Origin: Sellimonas caecigallum
GTDB taxonomy: Bacteria > Bacillota > Clostridia > Lachnospirales > Lachnospiraceae
Assembly (NCBI RefSeq): GCF_045038405.1
Contig: NZ_CP173660.1
Span: forward strand, 2,108,001-2,172,000
Direction of reading: 5' to 3'
DNA length: 64,000 nt
This document shows positions 25,889 to 33,671 of the stretch, piece by piece. The notes below the pieces were generated by a model that was not told the origin of the DNA, did not search any database, and saw only the letters and a list, made by a program, of their open reading frames with translations. The stretch's first letter is position 1. Every line of letters begins with the position of its first letter. The position numbers were made by a program, and so were the translations under genes.

Positions 25889-25941
25889 GCGCTGGGTGCG
25901 GGATGAGGAAGGATAGAACCTTCCTTTTCCGCACGCTGCGC
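25889..25941 (+). other. Extended hairpin between dnaK and dnaJ
   Basis: Nested inverted repeats GCGC (25889-25892 / 25938-25941), GTGCGG (25896-25901) / CCGCAC (25929-25934) and GGAAGG (25907-25912) / CCTTCC (25919-25924). There is no following T run, so it is more likely an mRNA processing or stability element, or partial attenuator, than a terminator. Confidence 0.6.
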
Positions 25942-25978
25942 ATTATTTGCGCAACAGCAGAAAGGGAAGGTAACGGTT

Positions 25979-27175
25979 ATGGCAGAGGCAAAAAGAGACT
26001 ACTATGAAGTGCTGGGTGTTTCCAGAGATGCCGATGACGCAACACTGAAAAAAGCATACCGTCAGCTTGCGAAAAAATATCATCCGGATATGAATCCTGG
26101 GGATGCGGAAGCAGAGAAAAAATTCAAAGAAGCTTCTGAAGCGTATGCTGTATTAAGTGACCCGGAAAAACGCCGTCAATATGACCAGTTTGGTCATGCG
26201 GCTTTTGACGGCGGTGCAGGAGCTGGCGCAGGCGGATTCGGCGGATTTGATTTCAGCGGAGCAGACTTCAGCGATATATTTGGCGATATATTTGGCGATT
26301 TCTTCGGGGGCGGCAGAAGAGGAGGCCGTGCCAACAATGGCCCGATGAAAGGGATGAATATCCGCAAAGGAATCCGCATCACATTTGAAGAAGCGGTGTT
26401 TGGCTGCGAAAAAGAGATTGATATCGTGCTGAAAGATCCATGTCCAAAGTGCAATGGTACAGGCGCGAAACCGGGGACGAGCCCGGAGACCTGTTCACGC
26501 TGCGGCGGTAAAGGGCAGGTAGTGTATACATCACAGTCATTCTTTGGTACAGTGCAGAATGTCCAGACTTGTCCGGACTGTCATGGTACAGGAAAGGTTA
26601 TCAAGGAAAAATGTCCGGACTGCGGCGGCACCGGATATGTGTCTAACAAGAAGACGATCCAGGTAACGATACCGGCAGGTATTGACAACGGGCAAAGTGT
26701 GCGAATTCGTGACAAAGGCGAACCGGGAACAAACGGAGGGCCAAGAGGAGATCTTCTTGTGGAAGTAACTGTCTCCAGACATCCGATTTTCCAGAGACAG
26801 GATATGAATATCTTTTCCACAGCCCCGATCTCTTTTGCACAGGCAGCCCTTGGCGGGGATGTGCGTATCAAGACGGTGGACGGAGATGTCATCTACACGG
26901 TCAAGCCAGGAACAAAGACAGACACAAAAGTGCGCCTGAGAGGAAAAGGGGTACCGTCTGTGAGAAATCCGAAAGTACGAGGAGACCAGTATGTGACACT
27001 TGTCATCCAGACGCCGGAGAAGCTCAGTGCAGAGGCAAAAGAAGCGCTGAAAAAATTCGACATGCTGGCAGGAAACTCCCTGAATCAGCCTGAGACGGAA
27101 AAAGAAAAACCGAAGAAAAAAGGCTTTATGAATAAGCTGAAAGAAACCTTCGAAGAATTTGAAGAGAAGGATTGA
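25979..27175 (+). CDS. dnaJ: Hsp40 co-chaperone
   Basis: DnaJ delivers substrates to DnaK and stimulates its ATPase. The 398-residue protein has the J domain (1-70, HPD in KYHPDMNP), a Gly/Phe-rich region (75-115), four CXXCXGXG zinc repeats (CPKCNGTG, CSRCGGKG, CPDCHGTG, CPDCGGTG; about 155-220) and the C-terminal substrate-binding domains. A Lys/Glu-rich tail (about 365-398) is longer than in model DnaJ. AGGGAAGG precedes ATG 25979. Last gene of the heat-shock operon, ending at a terminator. Confidence 0.97.
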   Translation: MAEAKRDYYEVLGVSRDADDATLKKAYRQLAKKYHPDMNPGDAEAEKKFKEASEAYAVLSDPEKRRQYDQFGHAAFDGGAGAGAGGFGGFDFSGADFSDIFGDIFGDFFGGGRRGGRANNGPMKGMNIRKGIRITFEEAVFGCEKEIDIVLKDPCPKCNGTGAKPGTSPETCSRCGGKGQVVYTSQSFFGTVQNVQTCPDCHGTGKVIKEKCPDCGGTGYVSNKKTIQVTIPAGIDNGQSVRIRDKGEPGTNGGPRGDLLVEVTVSRHPIFQRQDMNIFSTAPISFAQAALGGDVRIKTVDGDVIYTVKPGTKTDTKVRLRGKGVPSVRNPKVRGDQYVTLVIQTPEKLSAEAKEALKKFDMLAGNSLNQPETEKEKPKKKGFMNKLKETFEEFEEKD

Positions 27176-27193
27176 TAGAAAATAAAAAAGAAG

Positions 27194-27236
27194 AACACGG
27201 TATATTCATGGCAGGTGGATATGCCGTGTTTTTCTT
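27194..27236 (+). terminator. Terminator of the dnaK operon
   Basis: AACACGGTATAT (27194-27205) pairs with ATATGCCGTGTT (27219-27230) with one G-T pair, followed by TTTCTTTTT. Confidence 0.85.
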
Positions 27237-27250
27237 TTTGCAAAAAAGGA

Positions 27251-27279
27251 TTGACATAGATGGTGTGATAGCGTATAGT
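27251..27279 (+). promoter_or_regulatory. Promoter of the metal-efflux genes
   Basis: TTGACA (27251-27256) and TATAGT (27274-27279), 17-base spacing, just upstream of an ArsR-type palindrome. Confidence 0.8.
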
Positions 27280-27290
27280 ATAAGTACAAT

Positions 27291-27310
27291 ATATGAATGG
27301 TTGTTCATAT
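27291..27310. promoter_or_regulatory. ArsR/SmtB-type operator
   Basis: ATATGAA (27291-27297) and TTCATAT (27304-27310) flank six bases. This matches the known ATATGAAC-N4-GTTCATAT-like sites bound by zinc/cadmium sensors of the ArsR/SmtB family. It lies at about +5 to +25 of the promoter, suitable for repression. No ArsR-family gene is in the window. Confidence 0.7.
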
Positions 27311-27344
27311 GTTCTCATGTAAAACAAAAATTTGGAGGTATGGG

Positions 27345-27566
27345 ATGATGAAGAAAAAATTTAAGATGCAGGATTTGGACTGTGCACATTGTGCAGCGAA
27401 GATGGAGGATGGAATCAAAAAAATCGATGGAGTAAAAGACGCCACCATCAGTTTTATGGCACAGAAACTTACGATAGAGGCAGATGATGACCGATTCGAA
27501 GAGATCATGGCTAAGGTCGCAAAAGTATGCAGTAAGATTGAACCAGACTGTAAGATCGTGATGTAG
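27345..27566 (+). CDS. Small heavy-metal-associated (HMA) domain protein
   Basis: A 73-residue ferredoxin-like metal-binding domain with the CXXC ligand pair Cys13/Cys16 (LDCAHC). It resembles CopZ or the N-terminal domain of P1B-ATPases. ATG 27345 is chosen from GGAGG at 27334-27338. The following ATPase begins 41 bases later and has no N-terminal metal-binding domain of its own, so this protein probably serves as its detached domain or chaperone. The metal is likely zinc, cadmium or lead, from the ATPase motifs. Confidence 0.88.
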   Translation: MMKKKFKMQDLDCAHCAAKMEDGIKKIDGVKDATISFMAQKLTIEADDDRFEEIMAKVAKVCSKIEPDCKIVM

Positions 27567-27607
27567 TTCCATTTTCGGATAAGTTGTAGATACAGGGGGA
27601 AAAAACG

Positions 27608-29509
27608 ATGACAAAAAAGCAAAAACAGATGCTCCTGAGAATAGGAGTGGCATTCCTGCTCTTTTTTGCTCTGAAAGTGTTTAAAGAGGCGGAGATCATC
27701 GAGGGTATGGAAGAGTTCCCGAAGGGATTTGTCATCTATCTGATACCATATTTTGTGATTGGATGGGATATCCTATATAAAGCGGCGAGGAACATCTGTC
27801 GTGGCCAGGTCTTTGATGAAAACTTTCTGATGTGCATTGCGACATTCGGCGCGTTTGGAGTGGGCGAATATGAAGAAGCAGTAGCAGTCATGCTGTTCTA
27901 CCAGGTGGGAGAATGGTTCCAGAGCTATGCGGTCAACCGTTCCAGAGCTTCCATCACGGAACTGATGGACATCTGCCCGGAATACGCCAATGTGGAGATA
28001 GAAGGAGAACTGCGTCAGGTAGATCCAGACGATGTGGAGATCGGCACAGTCATTACAGTAAAGCCGGGAGAGAGGATTCCGCTTGACGGAATTGTGGTGC
28101 AAGGGACTACGATGATCGACACATCAGCCCTCACGGGAGAATCGGTGCCTCGGAAGGCGGAAACAGGAACAGAAGTCATCAGCGGATGTATAAACGGAAA
28201 TGGTACCATACGCGTACAGGTTACGAAAGAGTTTGAAGATTCCACAGTGTCAAAAATACTGGAGATGGTGGAAAATGCCAGCAGCAAAAAGGCAAAAGTG
28301 GAAAACTTCATCACAAGGTTTGCAAAATATTATACGCCGATTGTTGTCTGTGCAGCGGTACTTTTGGCAGTCATTCCGCCTATCGTATCCGGCGGCAGCT
28401 GGGGAGAATGGATACAGAGAGCATGTATCTTCCTCGTTATCTCCTGTCCGTGTGCCCTTGTCATCTCCGTACCGCTTAGTTTCTTTGGAGGAATCGGGGC
28501 GGCATCCAAAATCGGTGTGCTGGTAAAAGGAAGCAACTACCTGGAAGCACTGGCCGATATGGAAACGATCGTATTCGATAAGACTGGTACGCTGACAAAG
28601 GGCGAATTCAAAGTGACGAAGATTTTTCCGGAGGAGAAGCAGGATGAACTTCTGAAACTTGCATATCTGGCAGAAAAATATTCTGATCATCCGATCGCTC
28701 AGTCTATTCGGGATGCATATCTTGAGAGGACAGGGGAAAAGGCGGAGGAAAAAGTGGAAGATGCAAAAGAAATTTCCGGGTTTGGGATCCAGGCAGTCTA
28801 CCGGGGAAAAGAGCTGCTTGCCGGAAATGAGAAATTGATGAAAAAGTTTGGAATCGTCTGCGAACAATACGAGGGGGCAGGAACTGTTGTCCAGATTGCC
28901 TGGGACGGAGCATTTCTGGGGACGATCGTGATCTCAGATACGATCAAAGAAGGATCTAAAGAGGCAATCCGCCGTCTGAAACAGTCAGGGGTAAAGAAGA
29001 CGGTTATGCTGACTGGAGACAAGAAGACAGCCGGGGAAACAGTAGCCAGAGAACTTGGGATCGATACTGTATATACGGAACTCTTGCCGGGAGATAAAGT
29101 AGAGAAAGTAGAATCTCTTTTGGAAGAGCTGAAACGGGGAACTTCCAAAGAAGAAAAACGTGCCAAACTTGCATTTGTGGGGGACGGCATCAACGATGCA
29201 CCTGTCCTTGGACGTGCAGATGTGGGAATCGCTATGGGAAGCATGGGCTCTGATGCAGCCATCGAGGCGGCGGACGTTGTCCTGATGGATGACCATACCG
29301 AAAAGATTGCACAGGTAGTAGGAATCGCAAGAAAGACGCTTCGGATTGTGAAACAGAACATCATCTTTGCTCTGGCGGTAAAGGGACTTGTCCTCCTCCT
29401 TGGAGCATTCGGGGCAGCCAATATGTGGGAGGCAGTGTTCGCGGATGTGGGGGTGGCGGTCATCGCCATCTTAAATGCCATGCGTGCATTGAAGATTGAA
29501 AAAGAATAG
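27608..29509 (+). CDS. Heavy-metal P1B-type ATPase, Zn/Cd/Pb class
   Basis: Exports toxic divalent metal using ATP. The 633-residue protein begins directly with membrane helices and lacks an HMA domain. Key features: actuator TGES (LTGESVPR), transmembrane CPC (Cys280-Pro-Cys282), phosphorylation site DKTGT (Asp324), HP dipeptide in SDHPIAQ, and GDGINDAP hinge. In the last helices NIIFALAVKG has the Lys and FADVGVAV the Asp-X-Gly that mark the ZntA/CadA (P1B-2) class rather than copper pumps. It is controlled, by inference, from the ArsR-type operator upstream. Confidence 0.94.
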   Translation: MTKKQKQMLLRIGVAFLLFFALKVFKEAEIIEGMEEFPKGFVIYLIPYFVIGWDILYKAARNICRGQVFDENFLMCIATFGAFGVGEYEEAVAVMLFYQVGEWFQSYAVNRSRASITELMDICPEYANVEIEGELRQVDPDDVEIGTVITVKPGERIPLDGIVVQGTTMIDTSALTGESVPRKAETGTEVISGCINGNGTIRVQVTKEFEDSTVSKILEMVENASSKKAKVENFITRFAKYYTPIVVCAAVLLAVIPPIVSGGSWGEWIQRACIFLVISCPCALVISVPLSFFGGIGAASKIGVLVKGSNYLEALADMETIVFDKTGTLTKGEFKVTKIFPEEKQDELLKLAYLAEKYSDHPIAQSIRDAYLERTGEKAEEKVEDAKEISGFGIQAVYRGKELLAGNEKLMKKFGIVCEQYEGAGTVVQIAWDGAFLGTIVISDTIKEGSKEAIRRLKQSGVKKTVMLTGDKKTAGETVARELGIDTVYTELLPGDKVEKVESLLEELKRGTSKEEKRAKLAFVGDGINDAPVLGRADVGIAMGSMGSDAAIEAADVVLMDDHTEKIAQVVGIARKTLRIVKQNIIFALAVKGLVLLLGAFGAANMWEAVFADVGVAVIAILNAMRALKIEKE

Positions 29510-29522
29510 TAAATCAATAGAA

Positions 29523-29565
29523 AACAGGATGTTGTAATCGGGAAACCACTTTACAACATCCTGTT
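29523..29565. repeat. Perfect 15-base inverted repeat after the P-ATPase gene
   Basis: AACAGGATGTTGTAA (29523-29537) and TTACAACATCCTGTT (29551-29565) with a 13-base loop. On the + strand no T run follows; on the minus strand the stem is followed by TTTTCT. It may act as a weak bidirectional terminator separating the metal and FeS genes. Confidence 0.7.
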
Positions 29566-29609
29566 GACGTACTATCATAATAGCAGACAAAAAGGAGATG
29601 AGGAAATAC

Positions 29610-30332
29610 ATGCTGAAAGTAGAACATCTTTCCTATGAAGTAGAAGAAGAAGGAAAGAGACAGGAAATATTAACGGATATCAGTTTTGAAGTAAAAGACG
29701 GGGAGATGCTCGTCGTAACAGGGCCAAACGGAGGTGGAAAATCTACCATCGCAAAGCTCATGATGGGATTATATGAAGCAAACCAGGGAAAGATTTATCT
29801 GGATGGACAGGATATCAGCAGCCTGAGCATTCATGAGAGGGCGAAGGCCGGCATCGGATTCGCTTTCCAACAGCCACCGAGATTCAAAGGAATGACAGTC
29901 AGAAGACTTTTAAGTCTGGCGGCCGGGACAGAGCTTCCAAAGCACATCTGCTGCGGCCTTTTAAGCCGGGTGGGACTGTGCGCTGAAGAGTATCTGGACA
30001 GGGAAGTGGATGGGACACTTTCCGGAGGAGAGATGAAACGGATCGAGATCGCCACAGTACTTGTGAAGAAACACAAACTTTGCATTTTCGATGAGCCGGA
30101 GGCTGGAATCGACCTCTGGAGTTTTGCCATGCTGGTGGATGAATTCGAAAAAATTCATAAGAATAAGAAAGAAAGTCTCCTCCTGATCTCACACCAGGAG
30201 CGAATTATACGGATGGCGGACCGGATCATGATCATCGACAACGGAAAGATCAAGAAAATCGGGCCGACAGAAGAGCTGCTTCCAGAACTGACGGAAGAAA
30301 CAATGAGCCGCCCGTACTGTATGATGGAATAA
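29610..30332 (+). CDS. sufC: SufC-type ABC ATPase of FeS cluster assembly
   Basis: A 240-residue cytosolic ABC ATPase with Walker A GPNGGGKST, Q loop (FQQPPRF), signature LSGGEMKR and Walker B LCIFDEPEAGID; the Glu-Ala-Gly-Ile-Asp form is characteristic of SufC. It drives the SufB-type scaffold encoded next. ATG 29610 fits the family N-terminus and has GAGGA at 29600-29604; the upstream ATG at 29598 is too close to AAAGGAG. There is no membrane partner, which excludes an ordinary importer. Confidence 0.9.
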   Translation: MLKVEHLSYEVEEEGKRQEILTDISFEVKDGEMLVVTGPNGGGKSTIAKLMMGLYEANQGKIYLDGQDISSLSIHERAKAGIGFAFQQPPRFKGMTVRRLLSLAAGTELPKHICCGLLSRVGLCAEEYLDREVDGTLSGGEMKRIEIATVLVKKHKLCIFDEPEAGIDLWSFAMLVDEFEKIHKNKKESLLLISHQERIIRMADRIMIIDNGKIKKIGPTEELLPELTEETMSRPYCMME

Positions 30333-30359
30333 GACACAGAAGGAAGAAGGTGCATTCAT

Positions 30360-31283
30360 ATGATACTTGATAAAATCACAGAAAAAGTGCTGCGCATGAT
30401 CGACGGGGAAGGTTTTCGCCAGGAAGGAGCATTTAATCTCAGACAAAACGGGATCTCAGTCTGTCATGGCGATAGCCAGCATGTAAAGATCCGGAAAAAA
30501 GAGGACAGGCAAGGCATTGACATTTATATCGATAAAGATACAAAAGGAGAATCTGTACACATCCCTGTCGTCGTGTCGGCATCCGGAATGACAGATGTCG
30601 TGTACAATGATTTTTATGTGGAAGACGGAGCGGATGTGACCATCGTGGCCGGATGCGGCATCCACAATTCCGGGTGCAACGAAGCAAGACATGACGGCAT
30701 CCACACCTTCCACATCGGGAAAAACGCGGTCGTGCGCTACGAAGAAAAGCATTACGGCGAAGGGGAAGGAACCGGCGCAAAAGTGCTCAACCCAGTGACA
30801 GACATCCACATCGGAGAAGGATCCACCTTTATCATGGACACGGTGCAGATCAAAGGGGTTGATTCCACCGTCCGGGAGACGAACATCTCCATGGAAGCAG
30901 AAAGCAAACTCCACGTGACAGAGAAACTCATGACACACGACCAGCAAGAAGCAGTATCCAATATGACAGTCACAATGGACGGAGACGGAACCTCCGCACA
31001 GATCATCTCCAGATCCGTCGGAAAAGGGACATCCAGACAGACATTCCACCCGATAGCTGTCGGAAAAGCTGCCTGCCACGCACATATCCAGTGCGACTCC
31101 ATCATCATGGATCAGGCGCAGGTACGCTCCATACCAGAAATCGATGCCCGGAATGTAGACGCACAAATCATACACGAAGCAGCCATCGGCCGCATCAACA
31201 ACGAACAGCTCCTGAAACTCCAGACATTCGGAATGAATGAAGAAGAAGCAGAAGCTGTTATCATCGAAAACTTCCTGAACTAA
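30360..31283 (+). CDS. Short SufB/SufD-family FeS scaffold protein
   Basis: A 307-residue protein of the SufBD beta-helix family (VHIPVVVSASGMTDVVYNDF in outline, then EKHYGEGEGTGAKVLNP and the C-terminal HAAIGRINNEQLLKLQTFGM-like motif containing the conserved EAAIG...E pattern). It is much shorter than SufB (about 470) because the N-terminal domain is missing. With the adjacent SufC this makes a two-gene system like the SUF-like minimal system described in anaerobes. No sufS, sufU or sufD lies nearby. Confidence 0.87.
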   Translation: MILDKITEKVLRMIDGEGFRQEGAFNLRQNGISVCHGDSQHVKIRKKEDRQGIDIYIDKDTKGESVHIPVVVSASGMTDVVYNDFYVEDGADVTIVAGCGIHNSGCNEARHDGIHTFHIGKNAVVRYEEKHYGEGEGTGAKVLNPVTDIHIGEGSTFIMDTVQIKGVDSTVRETNISMEAESKLHVTEKLMTHDQQEAVSNMTVTMDGDGTSAQIISRSVGKGTSRQTFHPIAVGKAACHAHIQCDSIIMDQAQVRSIPEIDARNVDAQIIHEAAIGRINNEQLLKLQTFGMNEEEAEAVIIENFLN

Positions 31284-31298
31284 ACAAATTTGATAAAG

Positions 31299-31332
31299 GG
31301 GGACGGGTTCCGGCTAACCGGAACCCGTCCCC
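31299..31332. repeat. 15-base perfect GC-rich hairpin, possible dispersed repeat
   Basis: GGGGACGGGTTCCGG (31299-31313) and CCGGAACCCGTCCCC (31318-31332) around a four-base loop. It is much GC-richer than its surroundings and is followed by TAATCTTTC, a poor T tract. It may terminate the suf genes or be a copy of a dispersed palindromic repeat. Confidence 0.75.
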
Positions 31333-31400
31333 TAATCTTTCACGAAGGACTTTCGTATGTGGGGAGGTCATCCGGTCGAGATAAAACAGAGCATTTTTGT

Positions 31401-31429
31401 TTGAACTCCGACTCCGTATATGGTATCCT
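31401..31429 (+). promoter_or_regulatory. Promoter of the DtxR-type regulator gene
   Basis: TTGAAC (31401-31406) and TATCCT (31424-31429) with 17-base spacing, 42 bases before the start codon. Confidence 0.5.
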
Positions 31430-31471
31430 AGTATCATATCAAGATTAAGATTGCAGAAGGGAGGCGTCTCA

Positions 31472-31870
31472 GTGAAAATACAGAAATCTGCGGAGGACTA
31501 TCTTGAAACAATCCTGATGCTGGGGAAGAAAAAAGGGAATGTCCGTTCCATTGATATCGCCACTGCTCTTTCTTTTTCAAAGCCAAGTGTCAGTGTTGCC
31601 ATGAAGAACCTGCGTGAAAACGGCTACATTTTGATGGACAGGGACGGTTTTATCGCACTGACAGAAAAGGGGCATGAGATCGCTGAAAAAATATATGAGA
31701 GACATACCTTGCTTTCCAGTTTTCTGATGTATCTTGGAGTGCCAAAAGAGATTGCGGCAGAGGATGCATGCAGACTGGAACATGTGATCAGTGAAGAAAG
31801 CTTCGAGGCGTTAAAAAAACATGTATATACGCACAAAGAAGTGATGGAATTGAAAGATGAAAAAGAATGA
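31472..31870 (+). CDS. DtxR/MntR-family metal-dependent regulator
   Basis: A 132-residue regulator with N-terminal winged helix (1-60, SAEDYLETILML and SFSKPSVSVAMKNL) and a helical dimerisation/metal domain (61-132) with the ligand pattern EDACRLEHVISEE. The third SH3-like domain of DtxR is absent, as in MntR. The start is GTG 31472, seven bases after GGGAGG. Its target is not shown; the adjacent FeS and metal genes suggest iron or manganese. It ends at a terminator. Confidence 0.9.
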   Translation: MKIQKSAEDYLETILMLGKKKGNVRSIDIATALSFSKPSVSVAMKNLRENGYILMDRDGFIALTEKGHEIAEKIYERHTLLSSFLMYLGVPKEIAAEDACRLEHVISEESFEALKKHVYTHKEVMELKDEKE

Positions 31871-31882
31871 AGTTAAGATGGA

Positions 31883-31922
31883 AAGGGTGGCAGCTGTATG
31901 AAAGCTGGCATCCTTTTCTTTA
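31883..31922 (+). terminator. Terminator after the DtxR-type gene
   Basis: AAAGGGTGGCAGCT (31883-31896) pairs with AGCTGGCATCCTTT (31904-31917) with one mismatch and one G-T pair; TTTCTTT follows. Confidence 0.75.
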
Positions 31923-31970
31923 TATCCATATCCGCACATGACTGCGGGTGTGGGAGAAAGGAGAGAACAC

Positions 31971-33152
31971 ATGCAGAATTTTACTTATTGTGTACCGACG
32001 GAGATCCTTTTTGGAAAGGACACGGAAAAAGAGTGTGCAAAAGAGATACGAAAACACGGTGGCAGCCGTGTCATGATCGTGTACGGAAAAGGCAGCGTCG
32101 TGAGAAGCGGTCTGCTCCAGCGGATCAAGGACGCACTCAAAGAGGAGGAGCTTTTCTTTACAGAACTTTCCGGTGTCAGGCCGAATCCGAGGCTTGCTTT
32201 GGCGGAAGAAGGTGTGAAAAAAGGAATCGCGGAAAGGGTGGACTTCATCCTGGCAGCAGGGGGAGGAAGCGCCATTGATACGGCGAAAGCCGTAGCCCAT
32301 GGGATCGCCAATCCAAATGTCACGCTCTGGGATATATGGACGAAGAAAGTACCTCTTGAGAAGAGCCTGAAAGTGGGAGTGATTCTTACTATCGCCGCTG
32401 CCGGAAGCGAGACGAGCGATTCCGCAGTCCTGACAAATGAAGCCATTGGGAAAAAGATGGGACTTGGAACGGAGCTGAATCGTCCGGCCTTTGCCATCAT
32501 GAACCCGGAGCTTACCTATACATTGCCGAAATATCAGATTGGCTGCGGGATCGTGGACATCATGATGCATACGCTGGAACGCTATTTCATCCCGGATCAG
32601 TCAAACCGGATGACCGACGAGATCGCAGAGGGACTTTTAAGGACGGTCATTGAAAGTGGAAAGAAAGCGATGGAAGACAGTACGGATTACGACGCCATGA
32701 GTGAGCTGATGTGGTGCGGAAGTCTGTCTCACAGCAATCTGACCGGACTTGGAAGAGCGAAAGACTTTTCCGTCCACAAACTGGGACACGCATTGAGTGC
32801 ACGGTTTGACTGTGCCCACGGGGCCAGCCTTTCAGCCGTGTGGGGATCCTGGGCCGAGTATGTGTATGAGAAAGACAAGGGCCGGTTTGCGCATTACGCG
32901 AAAGCGGTCTGGGGGATCGTTGCGGAAGATGAGGACAAGGCTGCAAAAGCCGGTATCCAGGCAACTATCGATTATTTCCGCAGTATCGGAATGCCGACCT
33001 CCTTGCCGGAACTTGGGATTGGTATCCAGGCGGAGAGTGTCCTGGAAGAGCTTTCCCAGGATGCGACTATGGGGGACACGGTCCGCCTTTCCCTGCTCCG
33101 CCCTCTCGATGCGGAAGATGTGTGCAGGATATTCAGAATGGCAAACCGGTAA
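31971..33152 (+). CDS. Iron-containing alcohol dehydrogenase (butanol dehydrogenase-like)
   Basis: A 393-residue group III (Fe) alcohol dehydrogenase, NAD(P)H-dependent. The nucleotide motif is GGGSAIDTAKA (about 92-102); metal ligands are expected in the IMMHTLERYF and KLGHALSARFDCAHG stretches (His residues about 205, 266 and 280). YqhD/BdhA-like features (N-terminal YCVPTEILFGKDTE) suggest aldehyde reduction to alcohol during fermentation. AAAGGAG at 31958-31964 sets ATG 31971; the longer frame to 31938 lacks a site. It is a single-gene unit between a terminator and the RidA promoter. Confidence 0.9.
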   Translation: MQNFTYCVPTEILFGKDTEKECAKEIRKHGGSRVMIVYGKGSVVRSGLLQRIKDALKEEELFFTELSGVRPNPRLALAEEGVKKGIAERVDFILAAGGGSAIDTAKAVAHGIANPNVTLWDIWTKKVPLEKSLKVGVILTIAAAGSETSDSAVLTNEAIGKKMGLGTELNRPAFAIMNPELTYTLPKYQIGCGIVDIMMHTLERYFIPDQSNRMTDEIAEGLLRTVIESGKKAMEDSTDYDAMSELMWCGSLSHSNLTGLGRAKDFSVHKLGHALSARFDCAHGASLSAVWGSWAEYVYEKDKGRFAHYAKAVWGIVAEDEDKAAKAGIQATIDYFRSIGMPTSLPELGIGIQAESVLEELSQDATMGDTVRLSLLRPLDAEDVCRIFRMANR

Positions 33153-33200
33153 CGGAATGAGAAAGATGGCATTTTCGGCATCGTGATTTTGGAAAGAGAA

Positions 33201-33230
33201 TTGCAAAATGACCGGGAAAAGTGTTATACT
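33201..33230 (+). promoter_or_regulatory. Promoter of the RidA gene
   Basis: TTGCAA (33201-33206) and TATACT (33225-33230) with 18-base spacing, 52 bases upstream of the start. Confidence 0.65.
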
Positions 33231-33282
33231 ATAGCAAGATACAGCAATGCTGTAAAATGGACAGAAAAAGGAGAGATAGAAG

Positions 33283-33660
33283 ATGAAAGTAGTATCTACA
33301 GAAAAAGCACCAAAAGCATTAGGACCGTATTCACAGGGATATGTTCACAATGGAATGTTCTACTCAGCAGGACAGATCGGTATCAACCCAGAGACAGACG
33401 CTGTGGAATCCGATACGATCGAAGGACAGACAGAACAGGTCTGCAAAAACCTGGCGGCTCTTCTGGAAGCAGCAGGAACAGATTTTGATCACGTTGTGAA
33501 GACGACATGTTTCCTGAGCGATATGGGAAATTTTGCAGCTTTCAATGAAGTATATGCGAAATATTTCACATCCAAACCGGCAAGAAGCTGTGTTGCAGTG
33601 AAGACACTGCCGAAAAATCTCCTCTGTGAAGTCGAACTGATCGCAGTGGTAGAAGAATAG
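33283..33660 (+). CDS. RidA-family enamine/imine deaminase
   Basis: A 125-residue trimeric RidA (YjgF/TdcF) protein that hydrolyses reactive enamines made by PLP enzymes. The substrate-carboxylate Arg is in KPARSCVAVKTLP (about 104), and the conserved SAGQIG and CEVELIAV segments are present. AAGGAGAG precedes ATG 33283. It is followed 11 bases later by the Mrp-type ATPase gene. Confidence 0.95.
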   Translation: MKVVSTEKAPKALGPYSQGYVHNGMFYSAGQIGINPETDAVESDTIEGQTEQVCKNLAALLEAAGTDFDHVVKTTCFLSDMGNFAAFNEVYAKYFTSKPARSCVAVKTLPKNLLCEVELIAVVEE

Positions 33661-33671
33661 AGGTCTTGACA

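Noticed and set aside
33153..33182. Terminator after the alcohol dehydrogenase gene
   Set aside because: Only a four-base GATG/CATC stem with no T run; not convincing.
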